Source: Lachnospiraceae bacterium
GTDB taxonomy: Bacteria > Bacillota > Clostridia > Lachnospirales > Lachnospiraceae
Assembly (NCBI GenBank): GCA_015057405.1
Contig: SVEK01000012.1
Coordinates: 1-64,000 of the forward strand
Length of the DNA: 64,000 nucleotides
Direction: 5' to 3'
In this document: positions 35,778-44,086 of the stretch, one piece after another
Numbering within the stretch: the first letter of the stretch is position 1
Layout: every line of letters begins with the position of its first letter
Translations under genes and position numbers: made by a program
The notes under the pieces: generated by a model
Database searches by the model: none
What the model was told of the DNA's origin: nothing
What the model saw: only the letters and a program-made list of their open reading frames with translations

Positions 35778-36491
35778 TTACTGATATCTTAACGGAAGCT
35801 CCATTCTGTTATCCTCCAGCAGTTTTTTATCCTTTAATATCATTTTAGCATCTCCGTCTGCAATGATTTTACCATCTGAAAGAAGAATAACCCGACTACA
35901 TGTATCAAGAATCATATCTAAATCATGTGAAGCAATAATCATCGTACCATCCAGCGAATTAATTATATTAATCACCTTGCGTCTATTGTACGGATCAAGT
36001 GCTGAAGTAGGTTCATCCATCAATATAATCGAAGGTTCCATGGCGAGAACTGTTGCAATAGCAGCCATACGTTTTTCTCCGCCTGAAAGCTTGTGATTAT
36101 GCTTCATCTTTAAGTCTGTTATTTCAAGTTTAAATAATACATCATTTATTATCTTTTCAACTTCTCCTCTTGCAACACCATAATTAAGAGGTCCAAACAT
36201 AATATCTTCGTACACCGTAGGCATAAACATCTGATTATCTGAATTTTGCAATACAAGTCCCATTTTTTTTCTGATATCCGCCAGATTACTTTTATCTACC
36301 GGACAGTTATCAACCTTAATGATTCCGCTATGTGAAATAATTCCAAGCATCGCTTTCATTATTGTAGATTTTCCGGCGCCGTTAGCTCCGATTAACCCTA
36401 CATTTTCACCATCCTCTATTGCAAATGACAACTCACTTAAGACAGGAAAACCTTTATCGTATTCTGCCGTAACATTTTCAAATAAAATCAT
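35778..36491 (-). CDS. cbiO: Cobalt ECF transporter ATPase
   Basis: CbiO (237 residues) hydrolyses ATP for cobalt import. It has Walker A GANGAGKST, Q-loop LVLQNSDNQMF, the ECF-type D-x-x-FGPLN segment, signature LSGGEKRM and Walker B IILMDEPTSALDP. The ATG at 36491 follows GAGGAG. It is the third gene of cbiMQO, ten bases after cbiQ. Only one ATPase gene is present, so it must form a homodimer. Confidence 0.92.
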   Translation of the reverse strand: MILFENVTAEYDKGFPVLSELSFAIEDGENVGLIGANGAGKSTIMKAMLGIISHSGIIKVDNCPVDKSNLADIRKKMGLVLQNSDNQMFMPTVYEDIMFGPLNYGVARGEVEKIINDVLFKLEITDLKMKHNHKLSGGEKRMAAIATVLAMEPSIILMDEPTSALDPYNRRKVINIINSLDGTMIIASHDLDMILDTCSRVILLSDGKIIADGDAKMILKDKKLLEDNRMELPLRYQ

Positions 36492-36501
36492 AAATGTCTC
36501 C

Positions 36502-37302
36502 TCACACAAATAATCCGCCAAGCAGTACAGGAATATTAATTAATCTGCATACAACAAAAACCACAACCGCTACTGTGCAGAATAAAATATCCGAAAATTT
36601 CAACGTCTTGGAATCTGCATAATAAAATTCATGATTAAAGCCTCTAAGCTGCATGCTGATATAGAGTTCTTCTGCCTTGTCCATACTTCTAAGCAACAAT
36701 TGTCCGAGAAAAGACCCCCATGCTGATACATGAATTCCATTTTGTCCCGGCGCCCTTAATCTGTATGCTGTTGTCATTACAGATACCTCTTCCATCATGA
36801 CAGATACATACCGATAAGTCAATAATATTAATGTTACGATTATCCCCGGAACATGAATTTTACGCAGTGCCCCACACAATAAATCTATAGAAGTTGTTGC
36901 TGCCAAAATAAAAGATGCCATCAGACAGAGAACGCCCTTTAACATCAACGTAAACATAGATAAAACTCCGCCTGTTATTGTCAAACCGCCAATATGTAAT
37001 AATATACTTCTGTCAAAGAAAGGATTAATTATTCCGACAGCACATATTAACGGCAATACAAAGCGAAGTTTATAGAAACAAATTCTAACAGAGACATCAC
37101 TTAAAAAAAGCATGATAACGGGATACAATATCATAACCGTAAGCCCGTATAAATCATACTTATGAAATGAAACTGTTATTAATATGTATATTATTGTTAC
37201 GATTAATTTTACAAGAGGATGCAATAAATGAACTGCGGAATCACGTTCCGCAAGTTCATCCATTTCATGAAATTCTCTTGCAGCTTTATAAATATCAGTC
37301 AT
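36502..37302 (-). CDS. cbiQ: Cobalt ECF transporter transmembrane protein
   Basis: CbiQ (266 residues) is the coupling membrane subunit of the cobalt importer, with about five or six helices. The two coupling motifs that contact CbiO are in TTAYRLRAPGQNG and SMQLRGFNHE, the second retaining Arg-Gly. The N-terminal amphipathic part DSAVHLLHPLVKLI is typical of EcfT/CbiQ. The start at 37302 follows AAAAGGTG; the frame is open further upstream inside cbiM. It begins one base after cbiM ends. Confidence 0.9.
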   Translation of the reverse strand: MTDIYKAAREFHEMDELAERDSAVHLLHPLVKLIVTIIYILITVSFHKYDLYGLTVMILYPVIMLFLSDVSVRICFYKLRFVLPLICAVGIINPFFDRSILLHIGGLTITGGVLSMFTLMLKGVLCLMASFILAATTSIDLLCGALRKIHVPGIIVTLILLTYRYVSVMMEEVSVMTTAYRLRAPGQNGIHVSAWGSFLGQLLLRSMDKAEELYISMQLRGFNHEFYYADSKTLKFSDILFCTVAVVVFVVCRLINIPVLLGGLFV

Positions 37303-37303
37303 T

Positions 37304-38359
37304 TTACACCTTTTGCTTCTTTTTACGGAAAAATCCTCCAATAAAGCATATTGCAACCGCTAGTACCGCCACCATAGCAGAACCAACTATTCCTGATACT
37401 GAGGTTCCTGCAATGCTATCACTGTCAGCAAATGCATAATCAGGTAGAAATGCAGTTTTTTCCTGAACAGATGCTGCCACATCTGCAGCTTCACTAGTCA
37501 CTCCGTATGCTTCTTCATCTAATGCCATATTAGCACTATAACCTGCATCTTCATTTCCAAACATTGACCACTCAAGTCCGTCCGGATTAGAACTTGCAAG
37601 CAACGACACTCCGCCGCCTACAACTATAACTGCCACTGCCATAACTATAATTGTTGTCTTTAAGGATAATCTGTCTTTCATCTTAGTACTGTCAACAGCC
37701 TGTAATAATTCAGGTCTTGATTCAGCAACAAATGTAAGAACGGCTCCTGTTATAAGTCCTTCAATAAGACCAATAGCAAGATGAATCGGCTGCATAACTG
37801 TTACAAATGTACCAAACGGCAACTCAGTAACACCTGAAAGACTTGTCTGTACTACTACTGAAAATGCTCCCAACTGTAATGTTACCACACAACCAATCAC
37901 AGACGCAGCAATTATTTTTATCCTATTTGCAGCTTTAGATTCTTTACCACCAAACAAACCGCTTTTAACAATAGGCTTCCATATAAGATAATAACCCACA
38001 AAACATCCGTAAAATGCCATATTCCAGCAGTTAGCACCAAGAGCCAGCAATCCTCCGTCAGCAAAGAATAAGCATTGTATGGCAAGAATAACTACCATCG
38101 ATAAAAACCCGGCAAAAGGTCCAAGAAGAGCCGAAAGCAACATTCCACCACACAAATGTCCCGAAGAACCGGTTCCCGGAATGGTATAATTAACCATCTG
38201 CCCAGCAAATACTAAAGCAGCAGTTACTGCCATAGTAGGAAGTTTCACCGTATTATCATCTTTACTAAGTTTATTAATACAAACACCGGTTGTTGCACCG
38301 GATGCAACATACATGGTTGCAGCCACAGCAGGCGTAAGTAATGCATCTGCCATATGCAT
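37304..38359 (-). CDS. cbiM: Cobalt ECF substrate-binding protein CbiM with CbiN-like tail
   Basis: CbiM (351 residues) binds Co2+ at the outer membrane face. The start at 38359 gives the N terminus Met-His-Met-Ala-Asp, whose amine and His2 are metal ligands in this family; GAGAGG precedes it. The core has about seven helices with the GTGSSGHLCGG segment. From residue ~255 a second part (helix plus PDGLEWS, then an extracellular loop and a last helix) matches the PDGLE/CbiN-type subunit, so CbiN appears fused. Cobalt rather than nickel is inferred from family resemblance. It is the first gene of cbiMQO, behind the leader at 38360-38536. Confidence 0.92.
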   Translation of the reverse strand: MHMADALLTPAVAATMYVASGATTGVCINKLSKDDNTVKLPTMAVTAALVFAGQMVNYTIPGTGSSGHLCGGMLLSALLGPFAGFLSMVVILAIQCLFFADGGLLALGANCWNMAFYGCFVGYYLIWKPIVKSGLFGGKESKAANRIKIIAASVIGCVVTLQLGAFSVVVQTSLSGVTELPFGTFVTVMQPIHLAIGLIEGLITGAVLTFVAESRPELLQAVDSTKMKDRLSLKTTIIVMAVAVIVVGGGVSLLASSNPDGLEWSMFGNEDAGYSANMALDEEAYGVTSEAADVAASVQEKTAFLPDYAFADSDSIAGTSVSGIVGSAMVAVLAVAICFIGGFFRKKKQKV

Positions 38360-38536
38360 AATTATGTACCTCTCTTTCATCGAATAAAAAATAAGTCAAA
38401 AAAAATACGACACTCCTTCAGGAAGCCGTATACCCTCGATAGTATACATATACAGAAAATCTCATAAAATCACATGTATTAAAACACACACAAATCAGTT
38501 CTACGGAACTGCAAATTGACTTCATGTCAATCAAAT
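38360..38536 (-). promoter_or_regulatory. Candidate attenuator / riboswitch leader of cbiMQO
   Basis: The 177-nt leader contains two early hairpins (ATTGAC/GTCAAT and CAGTTC/GAACTG), then a GTATAC ... GTATAC stem (38442-38447 with 38428-38433). That stem shares bases 38428-38431 with a terminator hairpin (38405-38431) followed by eight Ts (38398-38405). The two folds exclude each other, as in transcription attenuators. The B12-box sequence and NiCo riboswitch core were not found. Confidence 0.6.
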
Positions 38537-38542
38537 CAGTTA

Positions 38543-38571
38543 ATTATATCACAAAACAAAAAACGTGTCAA
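38543..38571 (-). promoter_or_regulatory. Promoter of cbiMQO
   Basis: Perfect TTGACA (38571-38566), 17-bp spacer and perfect TATAAT (38548-38543) on the minus strand, pointing to control after initiation. Confidence 0.9.
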
Positions 38572-38614
38572 ACATACTAATCGGCGGGATTTGTCTGTAT
38601 ATACAGGGCAAATT

Positions 38615-39232
38615 TTATTCATATATCGGTTCAAAATCATCTTTCCCGTGCCCACACAACGGACATAAATAATCATCCGGCAATTCACTGCCTTCATATA
38701 CATAATTACAGATTTTACATCTCCATCCAACAATCTTTTTTGACGAACTTACATCCTGTGACTTTGGCTTAATTCGGTTACGGTAATCTGCATAAGTTAA
38801 CGGTGACTTATCACTAAGAACTTCGGCATCAACTACTTCGCCTACAAATAATGTATGACTCCCCAGATTCTCACGACTAACAACTTTACAACTAATCACT
38901 GCACAAGCACCATCGGTAATATACGGCAATCCGTTAATATCAGTTTTCAAATCCATCCCTTCAAACTTGTCAACATCTCTTCCTGACTGCATCCCAAAAT
39001 GTTTTATGATCTCATAGGTACAACTTTCATCTAAAAGACTAAGGGTAAAACAATCATTTTCATTAAGCAATTCACAAGTGTAATTGGAATTCAATACAGA
39101 AATTGCAACTCTTATCGGTGAATTAGCCACCTGAATGCAGGTATTTGTTATACACCCATTTATACAGTCTTCTGATTTAACAGAAACCATAAACACTCCA
39201 TACGTCAAATTAAATAATGCATTCTTATCCAT
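38615..39232 (-). CDS. Flavin reductase-rubredoxin fusion (Hrb-like)
   Basis: This 205-residue cytoplasmic protein joins an FMN-binding flavin reductase domain (about 1-150; LTYGVFMVSVKSEDCINGCITNT) to a rubredoxin (about 165-205) with both iron-binding cysteine pairs, CKICNYVYEG and CPLCGHGKDDF. This is the layout of high-molecular-weight rubredoxin, which passes electrons to flavodiiron proteins that reduce O2 or NO in anaerobes. GGAGG precedes the start. It lies between the cobalt transporter and niaR on the same strand. No flavodiiron gene is in the window. Confidence 0.93.
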   Translation of the reverse strand: MDKNALFNLTYGVFMVSVKSEDCINGCITNTCIQVANSPIRVAISVLNSNYTCELLNENDCFTLSLLDESCTYEIIKHFGMQSGRDVDKFEGMDLKTDINGLPYITDGACAVISCKVVSRENLGSHTLFVGEVVDAEVLSDKSPLTYADYRNRIKPKSQDVSSSKKIVGWRCKICNYVYEGSELPDDYLCPLCGHGKDDFEPIYE

Positions 39233-39310
39233 AGTTCCATACCTCCATAATAAGTCTAAAAATAGTATTCACTGCTACATAATGGATTATACTACTGTAT
39301 TTTACTTGTA

Positions 39311-39859
39311 CTATCTGTCAATAAGTTCCTGTTCGTACGGAAGAATATCCGCTAAAAGATTACTGTCTCTTAAAGCCTGTTCAATATCATCAAGCACCTC
39401 TTCGCTGTCCGCCGTCACTGTATGGAAATGGTATCCGGAAGTAACATTGAATAATGGTGTTGATTTTCCGGTTTCAAGCTGCTTCATAAATGCAGCAACA
39501 TCCCTTCTGCTGCCAATATTAATAGGAGCTACCACTTTTCCATACACACGGTGATTAACCATTACATCCACAACACAACCGCCCAAATCAACAATAGTTG
39601 TCAATTCTTCTTCTGTTCTGTCATTCATATGAAATACCTTAAAAACTCTTACCACTTTCTTTGAAGTTTCAAGCATATATCCTCTGGCAGTAGCAACTAT
39701 GTCATACCCTTGTGTACGAAGCAACGCAATATCCTGTACAACCACCTGTCGACTTACTCCGGTTTCTCTTCCAAGAGCACCGCCCGAAAGAGGTTTATCA
39801 GATTGTTTTAGCATTGATAATATTATTTTTCTACGCTGGGCGCCGCTCATAGTTTCCAT
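39311..39859 (-). CDS. niaR: NAD biosynthesis repressor NiaR (HTH-3H)
   Basis: NiaR (182 residues) is a niacin-responsive repressor of NAD genes. The N-terminal winged helix (about 5-60; GALGRETGVSRQVVVQDIALLRTQGYDIVATARGY) binds DNA, and the C-terminal 3H domain has histidines in VNHRVYG and SGYHFHTV that bind the metal and ligand. The start at 39859 is chosen by length and the AGGAATGGAAG just upstream; three codons further in is an alternative. It closes the nadA-nadB-nadC-niaR cluster, 67 bases after nadC, so it probably represses its own operon when niacin is available. Confidence 0.92.
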   Translation of the reverse strand: METMSGAQRRKIILSMLKQSDKPLSGGALGRETGVSRQVVVQDIALLRTQGYDIVATARGYMLETSKKVVRVFKVFHMNDRTEEELTTIVDLGGCVVDVMVNHRVYGKVVAPINIGSRRDVAAFMKQLETGKSTPLFNVTSGYHFHTVTADSEEVLDDIEQALRDSNLLADILPYEQELIDR

Positions 39860-39926
39860 AAAACTTCCATTCCTTTCCTTTTGATAACAAAACGAATCTC
39901 TCCCTGACAAACAGTCTTTCAATCAA

Positions 39927-40781
39927 TTATTCAATAACTGTAAGATGTTTAAGACTGATATCAAGAATCGGTGCGGAGTGGGTAAGGGCTCCACTTGACA
40001 CATAATCAACACCCAGTCTGGTTATTTTATCTATATTTTCCTTTGTGATGTTACCTGAACATTCTGTCTTTGCCCTTCCATCAATAATTCTGATTGCTTC
40101 TGCCATCTCGTCCGTTGTCATATTATCCAACATGATTATGTCAGCACCGGCTTCTACAGCTTCCTTAACCATGTCAAGATTTTCTGTTTCAACTTCTATT
40201 TTACGTACAAATGGAGCATAAGCCTTCGCTGCTTCTACTGCATTTTTTACACTGCCTGCCGCATCAATATGATTGTCCTTTAACAACACTCCATCTGATA
40301 AATTGTATCGGTGATTAGCCCCACCGCCAACTTTTACCGCATATTTTTCAAATATACGCATACACGGAGTAGTCTTTCTTGTGTCAAGTAATGTAGTCTT
40401 TGTTCCCTCCAGCAACTTAGCAACTTTGTTAGTGTAAGTTGCAATACCACTCATACGCTGCAAATAATTAAGCGCTGTTCTTTCACCTGAAAGCAAAACT
40501 CTTATATCGCCCGTTACTGTAGCAAGATGTTGTCCGTTTTTGACACTATCACCATCTTTAACATCAAAAACAACTTTAACTTCCGGGTCAAGCATCGTAA
40601 ATACACGTTCAAACACGCCAAGTCCGGCAATGATTCCGTCTTCCTTACATATAAGCTGTACTTCACCCTTCTTGTATTCAGGCATTACCGAATTAGTTGT
40701 TACGTCCTCGCTATTAATATCTTCTTCAAGTGCAAGACGAATAAATTTATCTGCAGCTAACAACATTGTTATTTCATTCAT
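39927..40781 (-). CDS. nadC: Nicotinate-nucleotide pyrophosphorylase
   Basis: NadC (284 residues) makes nicotinate mononucleotide from quinolinate and PRPP. Active-site elements are visible: LLSGERTALNYLQRMSGIAT, TRKTTPCMRIFEKYAVKVGGGANHRYNLSD, LLKDNH and the EVETENL and IMLDNM strands. Length is typical. GGAGAGGAG precedes the start. It is 15 bases after nadB in the operon. Confidence 0.97.
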   Translation of the reverse strand: MNEITMLLAADKFIRLALEEDINSEDVTTNSVMPEYKKGEVQLICKEDGIIAGLGVFERVFTMLDPEVKVVFDVKDGDSVKNGQHLATVTGDIRVLLSGERTALNYLQRMSGIATYTNKVAKLLEGTKTTLLDTRKTTPCMRIFEKYAVKVGGGANHRYNLSDGVLLKDNHIDAAGSVKNAVEAAKAYAPFVRKIEVETENLDMVKEAVEAGADIIMLDNMTTDEMAEAIRIIDGRAKTECSGNITKENIDKITRLGVDYVSSGALTHSAPILDISLKHLTVIE

Positions 40782-40796
40782 AATTATTCTCCTCTC

Positions 40797-41996
40797 CTAA
40801 TCTGCCGACAGTTTTGCGGCAGCTCTCTGTGCAAATACCATGCTTTCAAGCAAACTGTTGCTTGCCAGTCTGTTTTTTCCGTGAACACCGTTACAACTTG
40901 TTTCTCCTACGGCATAAAGATGCTCCATCGTGGTTCTTGAATCACTATCCACATAAATTCCGCCCATAAAATAATGCTGCGCCGGAACGACAGGAATCGG
41001 TTCCTTGGCGATATCATAACCTTCATTAAGACAAGTTTCATATATATGCGGAAAATGTTCCATTATTATCTCTTTTGACACATTTTCAAAAGATAACCAT
41101 ACATAAGAGCTTCCTTCTTTTTCCATTTCTTTATGAATTGCCTCTGTGACAACATCCCTTGGCAGAAGCTCATCCACAAAACGCTCTCCGGCACCATTTA
41201 AAAGAATTGCCCCTTCACCACGTGCCGATTCTGATATAAGATAATTTCTGCCCTTCTTTTTTCTGTAGAGGCTGGTTGGATGAATCTGTACGTAATCAAG
41301 GTTTTCCATCCTGATTCCGTGTTTTTTTGCTATTTCAACTCCGTCACCTGTAAGACTCGGGAAATTAGTTGAATGGTCATACAAGCCACCGATTCCGCCC
41401 GTTGCAAGAACGGTGTCTTTAGCATGTATGTAAATAACAGACTCTTCTTCTGAACCCGACTTCAAATCCGACGTGATAACAGAAGTATCAGCTTTAATTC
41501 CAACGCACTCTCCATTTTCAATTAAAAGGTCTTTCATTACCGTATACTCCATAATAGTAACATTTGGCAATGCTTTCACATGACGTTGTAGGGTCTCAGT
41601 AATCTCTTTTCCGGTAATATCCTTATGGTAACAGATTCTTGGTTTTGAATGAGCGCCTTCCTTTGTATACTTTAGGCTTCCGTCCGGATTTTTCTCAAAT
41701 CTCACACCAAGTTCTAACAAACGATTGATAAGCTCACGACTTGAACTTATCATTATATCCACACTTTCTTTTCTGTTTTCATAATGCCCGGCTCTAAGTG
41801 TATCTTCAAAAAAAGAATCATAATCATCATTGTCACGCAAAACACATATTCCGCCCTGGGCAAGCATCGAGTCACAAGTTTTAAGGTCTTCCTTACATAT
41901 GATAAGTATATTTTTATCTCTGCTTAGATTAAGTGCCGTATATAAACCGCTTACACCTGCACCTACTATAACCACGTCATAATACAGATGCTTCAT
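40797..41996 (-). CDS. nadB: L-aspartate oxidase (short form)
   Basis: NadB (399 residues) oxidises aspartate to iminoaspartate using FAD. The dinucleotide-binding VVIVGAGVSGLYTALNL, the substrate segments TKEGAHSKPRICYHKD, GAILLNGAGERFVDELLPRDVVT and the FAD end EVGETSCNGVHGKNRLASNSLLE-like motif are present. It lacks the C-terminal helical domain of the ~530-residue E. coli enzyme, so the FAD and capping domains alone must suffice. In anaerobes fumarate can replace oxygen as acceptor. The ATG at 41996 follows GGAAGGGAG; upstream in-frame ATGs sit too close to it. It follows nadA by 26 bases. Confidence 0.95.
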   Translation of the reverse strand: MKHLYYDVVIVGAGVSGLYTALNLSRDKNILIICKEDLKTCDSMLAQGGICVLRDNDDYDSFFEDTLRAGHYENRKESVDIMISSSRELINRLLELGVRFEKNPDGSLKYTKEGAHSKPRICYHKDITGKEITETLQRHVKALPNVTIMEYTVMKDLLIENGECVGIKADTSVITSDLKSGSEEESVIYIHAKDTVLATGGIGGLYDHSTNFPSLTGDGVEIAKKHGIRMENLDYVQIHPTSLYRKKKGRNYLISESARGEGAILLNGAGERFVDELLPRDVVTEAIHKEMEKEGSSYVWLSFENVSKEIIMEHFPHIYETCLNEGYDIAKEPIPVVPAQHYFMGGIYVDSDSRTTMEHLYAVGETSCNGVHGKNRLASNSLLESMVFAQRAAAKLSAD

Positions 41997-42022
41997 CGTT
42001 ATCATTCTCCCTTCCGACACAT

Positions 42023-42928
42023 TTACTGTGCCAGTTCAAGCATTCTGTCCAGTGTTAATCGTGCAATGCCTGCCTGTTCATCTGACACACCTGCCAAATT
42101 GTTTTCTTCCTTCAACACATCAAGAACTTTTTCTAAAGTAATCTTTTTCATATCCGTACAAATCGGTTTTGTTGCAGGGAAATAAAACTGACAGTCCGGA
42201 TTATTTTTTTCAAGTTCATAACTCACTCCGCATTCTGTGGCAATAATCCATTCCTTTTTGTCACTTCCTGAAACATAATCAATGATTCCCGAAGTAGAAC
42301 CAACATAATCAGCCATCTGTGTAACTTCAATATTACATTCCGGATGTGCCAAAATCTCAGCATCAGGATGCTCTGACTTTAACATACGAATCTCCTCTGC
42401 ACTGATCTTTTCATGAATTGGACAATAGCCCTTTACAAGCATTACATTTTTCTGCGGAACTTTACCCGCAACATACCTTCCCAGATTTTTATCCGGAATA
42501 AAAAGTATATTTTTATTCGGAAGGTTATTAACAATCTTCACTGCATTAGCCGAAGTCACACACACATCTGACCATGATTTTATCTCAGCGGTAGAATTAA
42601 TATAGCACACAACTGCCAAATCCTCGTATTGTTCCCTTGCTTCTTCCACCTCTTGACGTAAAACCATATGCGCCATCGGGCAATCTGCAGTCATGTCAGG
42701 CATCAACACCTTTTTATCAGGATTAAGCAGATAACCACTTTCTCCCATGAACTCTACACCACAATAAACAATTATCGGATTATCCAACTTTACCGCAATT
42801 TTACTAAGATAAAATGAGTCTCCAATATAATCAGCAATCTCCTGAACTTCCGGTCTGGCATAGTAATGTGCCAAAATAACCGCATTCTTTTTTTCTTTTA
42901 ATTCTCTTATCTGTTCTTGTATTGTCAT
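42023..42928 (-). CDS. nadA: Quinolinate synthase A
   Basis: NadA (301 residues) condenses iminoaspartate with dihydroxyacetone phosphate to quinolinate using a [4Fe-4S] cluster. Likely cluster cysteines are in MTADCPMAHM, LAHPECNIEV and KPICTDMKK; substrate-binding parts include ILAHYYARPEVQEIADYIGDS and GSTSGIIDYV. GAGGAG precedes the start. It is the first gene of nadABC-niaR. Confidence 0.97.
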   Translation of the reverse strand: MTIQEQIRELKEKKNAVILAHYYARPEVQEIADYIGDSFYLSKIAVKLDNPIIVYCGVEFMGESGYLLNPDKKVLMPDMTADCPMAHMVLRQEVEEAREQYEDLAVVCYINSTAEIKSWSDVCVTSANAVKIVNNLPNKNILFIPDKNLGRYVAGKVPQKNVMLVKGYCPIHEKISAEEIRMLKSEHPDAEILAHPECNIEVTQMADYVGSTSGIIDYVSGSDKKEWIIATECGVSYELEKNNPDCQFYFPATKPICTDMKKITLEKVLDVLKEENNLAGVSDEQAGIARLTLDRMLELAQ

Positions 42929-42973
42929 AATCTCCTCAATTCTGCCATTTCAAGACATTCTTATTTAACCAGT

Positions 42974-42982
42974 ATTATATCA
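42974..42982 (-). promoter_or_regulatory. Extended -10 promoter of the nad operon
   Basis: TGATATAAT on the minus strand is a perfect -10 with the TGn extension. No good -35 is present. NiaR would be expected to bind nearby, but I cannot name an operator with confidence. Confidence 0.6.
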
Positions 42983-43027
42983 AGTTCCAACGTAGTATAG
43001 CACATAATCTTTCAGGTGACAAGACAC

Positions 43028-43159
43028 ATGTTTATTCAATTTGATGGTTCTGTTTATATTGACGATACGAATAATGAATCCAAAAGCACTACATCTGTTG
43101 ATGAGAAAAAGCCCCTCACAAGAACACTTCAGTATTTTCAAAGAATAATTCGAGGCTGA
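43028..43159 (+). CDS. Small ORF of 43 residues, unknown
   Basis: The ATG at 43028 follows CAGGTGA at ideal spacing and the frame reads 43 codons to TGA. The peptide starts MFIQFDGSVYIDDTNNE and ends QYFQRIIRG: an acidic first half and a basic amphipathic end. It has no signal peptide or known domain. It lies between the nad promoter and the sigma-like gene, on the strand of the latter. It could be a small regulator of the sigma-like protein or a gene fragment; neither is shown. Confidence 0.45.
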   Translation: MFIQFDGSVYIDDTNNESKSTTSVDEKKPLTRTLQYFQRIIRG

Positions 43160-43182
43160 ATTTGATTTTGTAGATAGCGATA

Positions 43183-43266
43183 ATTGAAATAGAGAATTTG
43201 AAATTGAGGATTTGAAGCAGGTGTGATAATATAGACAAAATAACTTATTTGAAATAGAGGATTGAA
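43183..43266. repeat. Short iterated TTGAAAT-GAGGA motif
   Basis: TTGAAATAGAGAA (43184), TTGAAATTGAGGA (43198), TTGAAGCAGG (43212) and TTGAAATAGAGGA (43249) recur with 14-base steps between the first three, ending just upstream of the ribosome-binding site of the sigma-like gene. They may be protein-binding iterons. Confidence 0.5.
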
Positions 43267-43300
43267 TAATGAAAGCAAGATAACTATGAGGAGGTTACTT

Positions 43301-44020
43301 ATGGATTGTTACGAAAACTGGGAATATTTTATTTCTAATATCGATGTTGTTCCTGTCAAACTCGATGGCGAAAAACTCATTCATATGGTATCGGAACTTT
43401 CGCGCACTCAAGCAGAACGCGAATCCTTAGGTAGAGCCGCGGCAAAAGGCGATAAAATTGCCTTGGCGAGCTTTTTAAATGCATACGTCCCGATGATTGT
43501 GGGGATTATGAAAAGATACTCTCCACGTATTGACTATAATCGCGACATATTGATAAATTGCATAGAAAAAGTACGTGAGAAAGTTGCAGATACTCTATAT
43601 ACGGATAATCTTGAATATAATACTTCCCATTATGTTGATTGGATGGTAAAGAATGAAGTGACCCATTATATCGCATCACAGGAAAAGAATCAGGAAAAAC
43701 ATCCGGATAATAAAAATCAGGACGAACCTAAATGTGAAACTATAGATGCGTTGATAGAAAAAATAAGCACTTCAATTTCTGACAAAAATCAAGTTGAGAG
43801 AATTGAAAACCTACTTCAGGCTTGCAGAAATGAAAGAGAGATACAATTACTTGCATTCAGATTTGGCGTAGAGGATGGAATTCCCAAAACGCTTCAAGAA
43901 ACGGCAGATAAATTCGGAATCAGCAGAGAACGTGTAAGACAAATAGAAAATATGGCGATACGAAGAAGTGAGTCGCATGCAGCGCACAGAAGAAAGCGAA
44001 AGATACTTTTAGATTTCTGA
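43301..44020 (+). CDS. Sigma-70-like protein with region 4 HTH
   Basis: This 239-residue protein ends with a clear sigma region 4.2 helix-turn-helix (TLQETADKFGISRERVRQIENMAIRR), close to that of primary sigma factors. The middle (AAAKGDKIALASFLNAYVPMIVGIMKRYSP) resembles region 2.1, but the -10-recognising aromatic helix of region 2.4 is not recognisable; WMVKNEVTHYI is in its place. A charged linker (about 140-160) joins the two. The ATG at 43301 has a perfect AGGAGG six bases upstream. It could be an alternative sigma factor or a regulator that uses only region 4. Position beside rpsI and strand opposite to its neighbours hint at acquired DNA. Confidence 0.75.
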   Translation: MDCYENWEYFISNIDVVPVKLDGEKLIHMVSELSRTQAERESLGRAAAKGDKIALASFLNAYVPMIVGIMKRYSPRIDYNRDILINCIEKVREKVADTLYTDNLEYNTSHYVDWMVKNEVTHYIASQEKNQEKHPDNKNQDEPKCETIDALIEKISTSISDKNQVERIENLLQACRNEREIQLLAFRFGVEDGIPKTLQETADKFGISRERVRQIENMAIRRSESHAAHRRKRKILLDF

Positions 44021-44050
44021 ATGAATAAATAAAATGATAGGAGAACGTGC

Positions 44051-44086
44051 AAAAAGGACATTCCCAGATTTCTCTGAAAATGTCCT
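44051..44086 (-). terminator. Terminator between the sigma-like gene and rpsI
   Basis: The stem AGGACATT/AATGTCCT (44055-44062 with 44079-44086) has an inner CAGA/TCTG and is followed on the minus strand by five Ts. It would end rplM-rpsI transcripts about 145 bases after rpsI; it could also stop the sigma-like transcript, but without a T-run on that side. Confidence 0.65.

Noticed and set aside
36502-38359. Nickel (NikMNQO) instead of cobalt assignment
   Set aside because: It cannot be excluded by sequence alone, but the fused PDGLE-type tail and overall resemblance fit CbiM better; no urease or hydrogenase genes are nearby.
38360-38536. Cobalamin riboswitch before cbiM
   Set aside because: No B12-box GCCACTG-like sequence is present on the minus strand, and only about 105 bases separate the start site from the terminator stem, too short for the usual fold.
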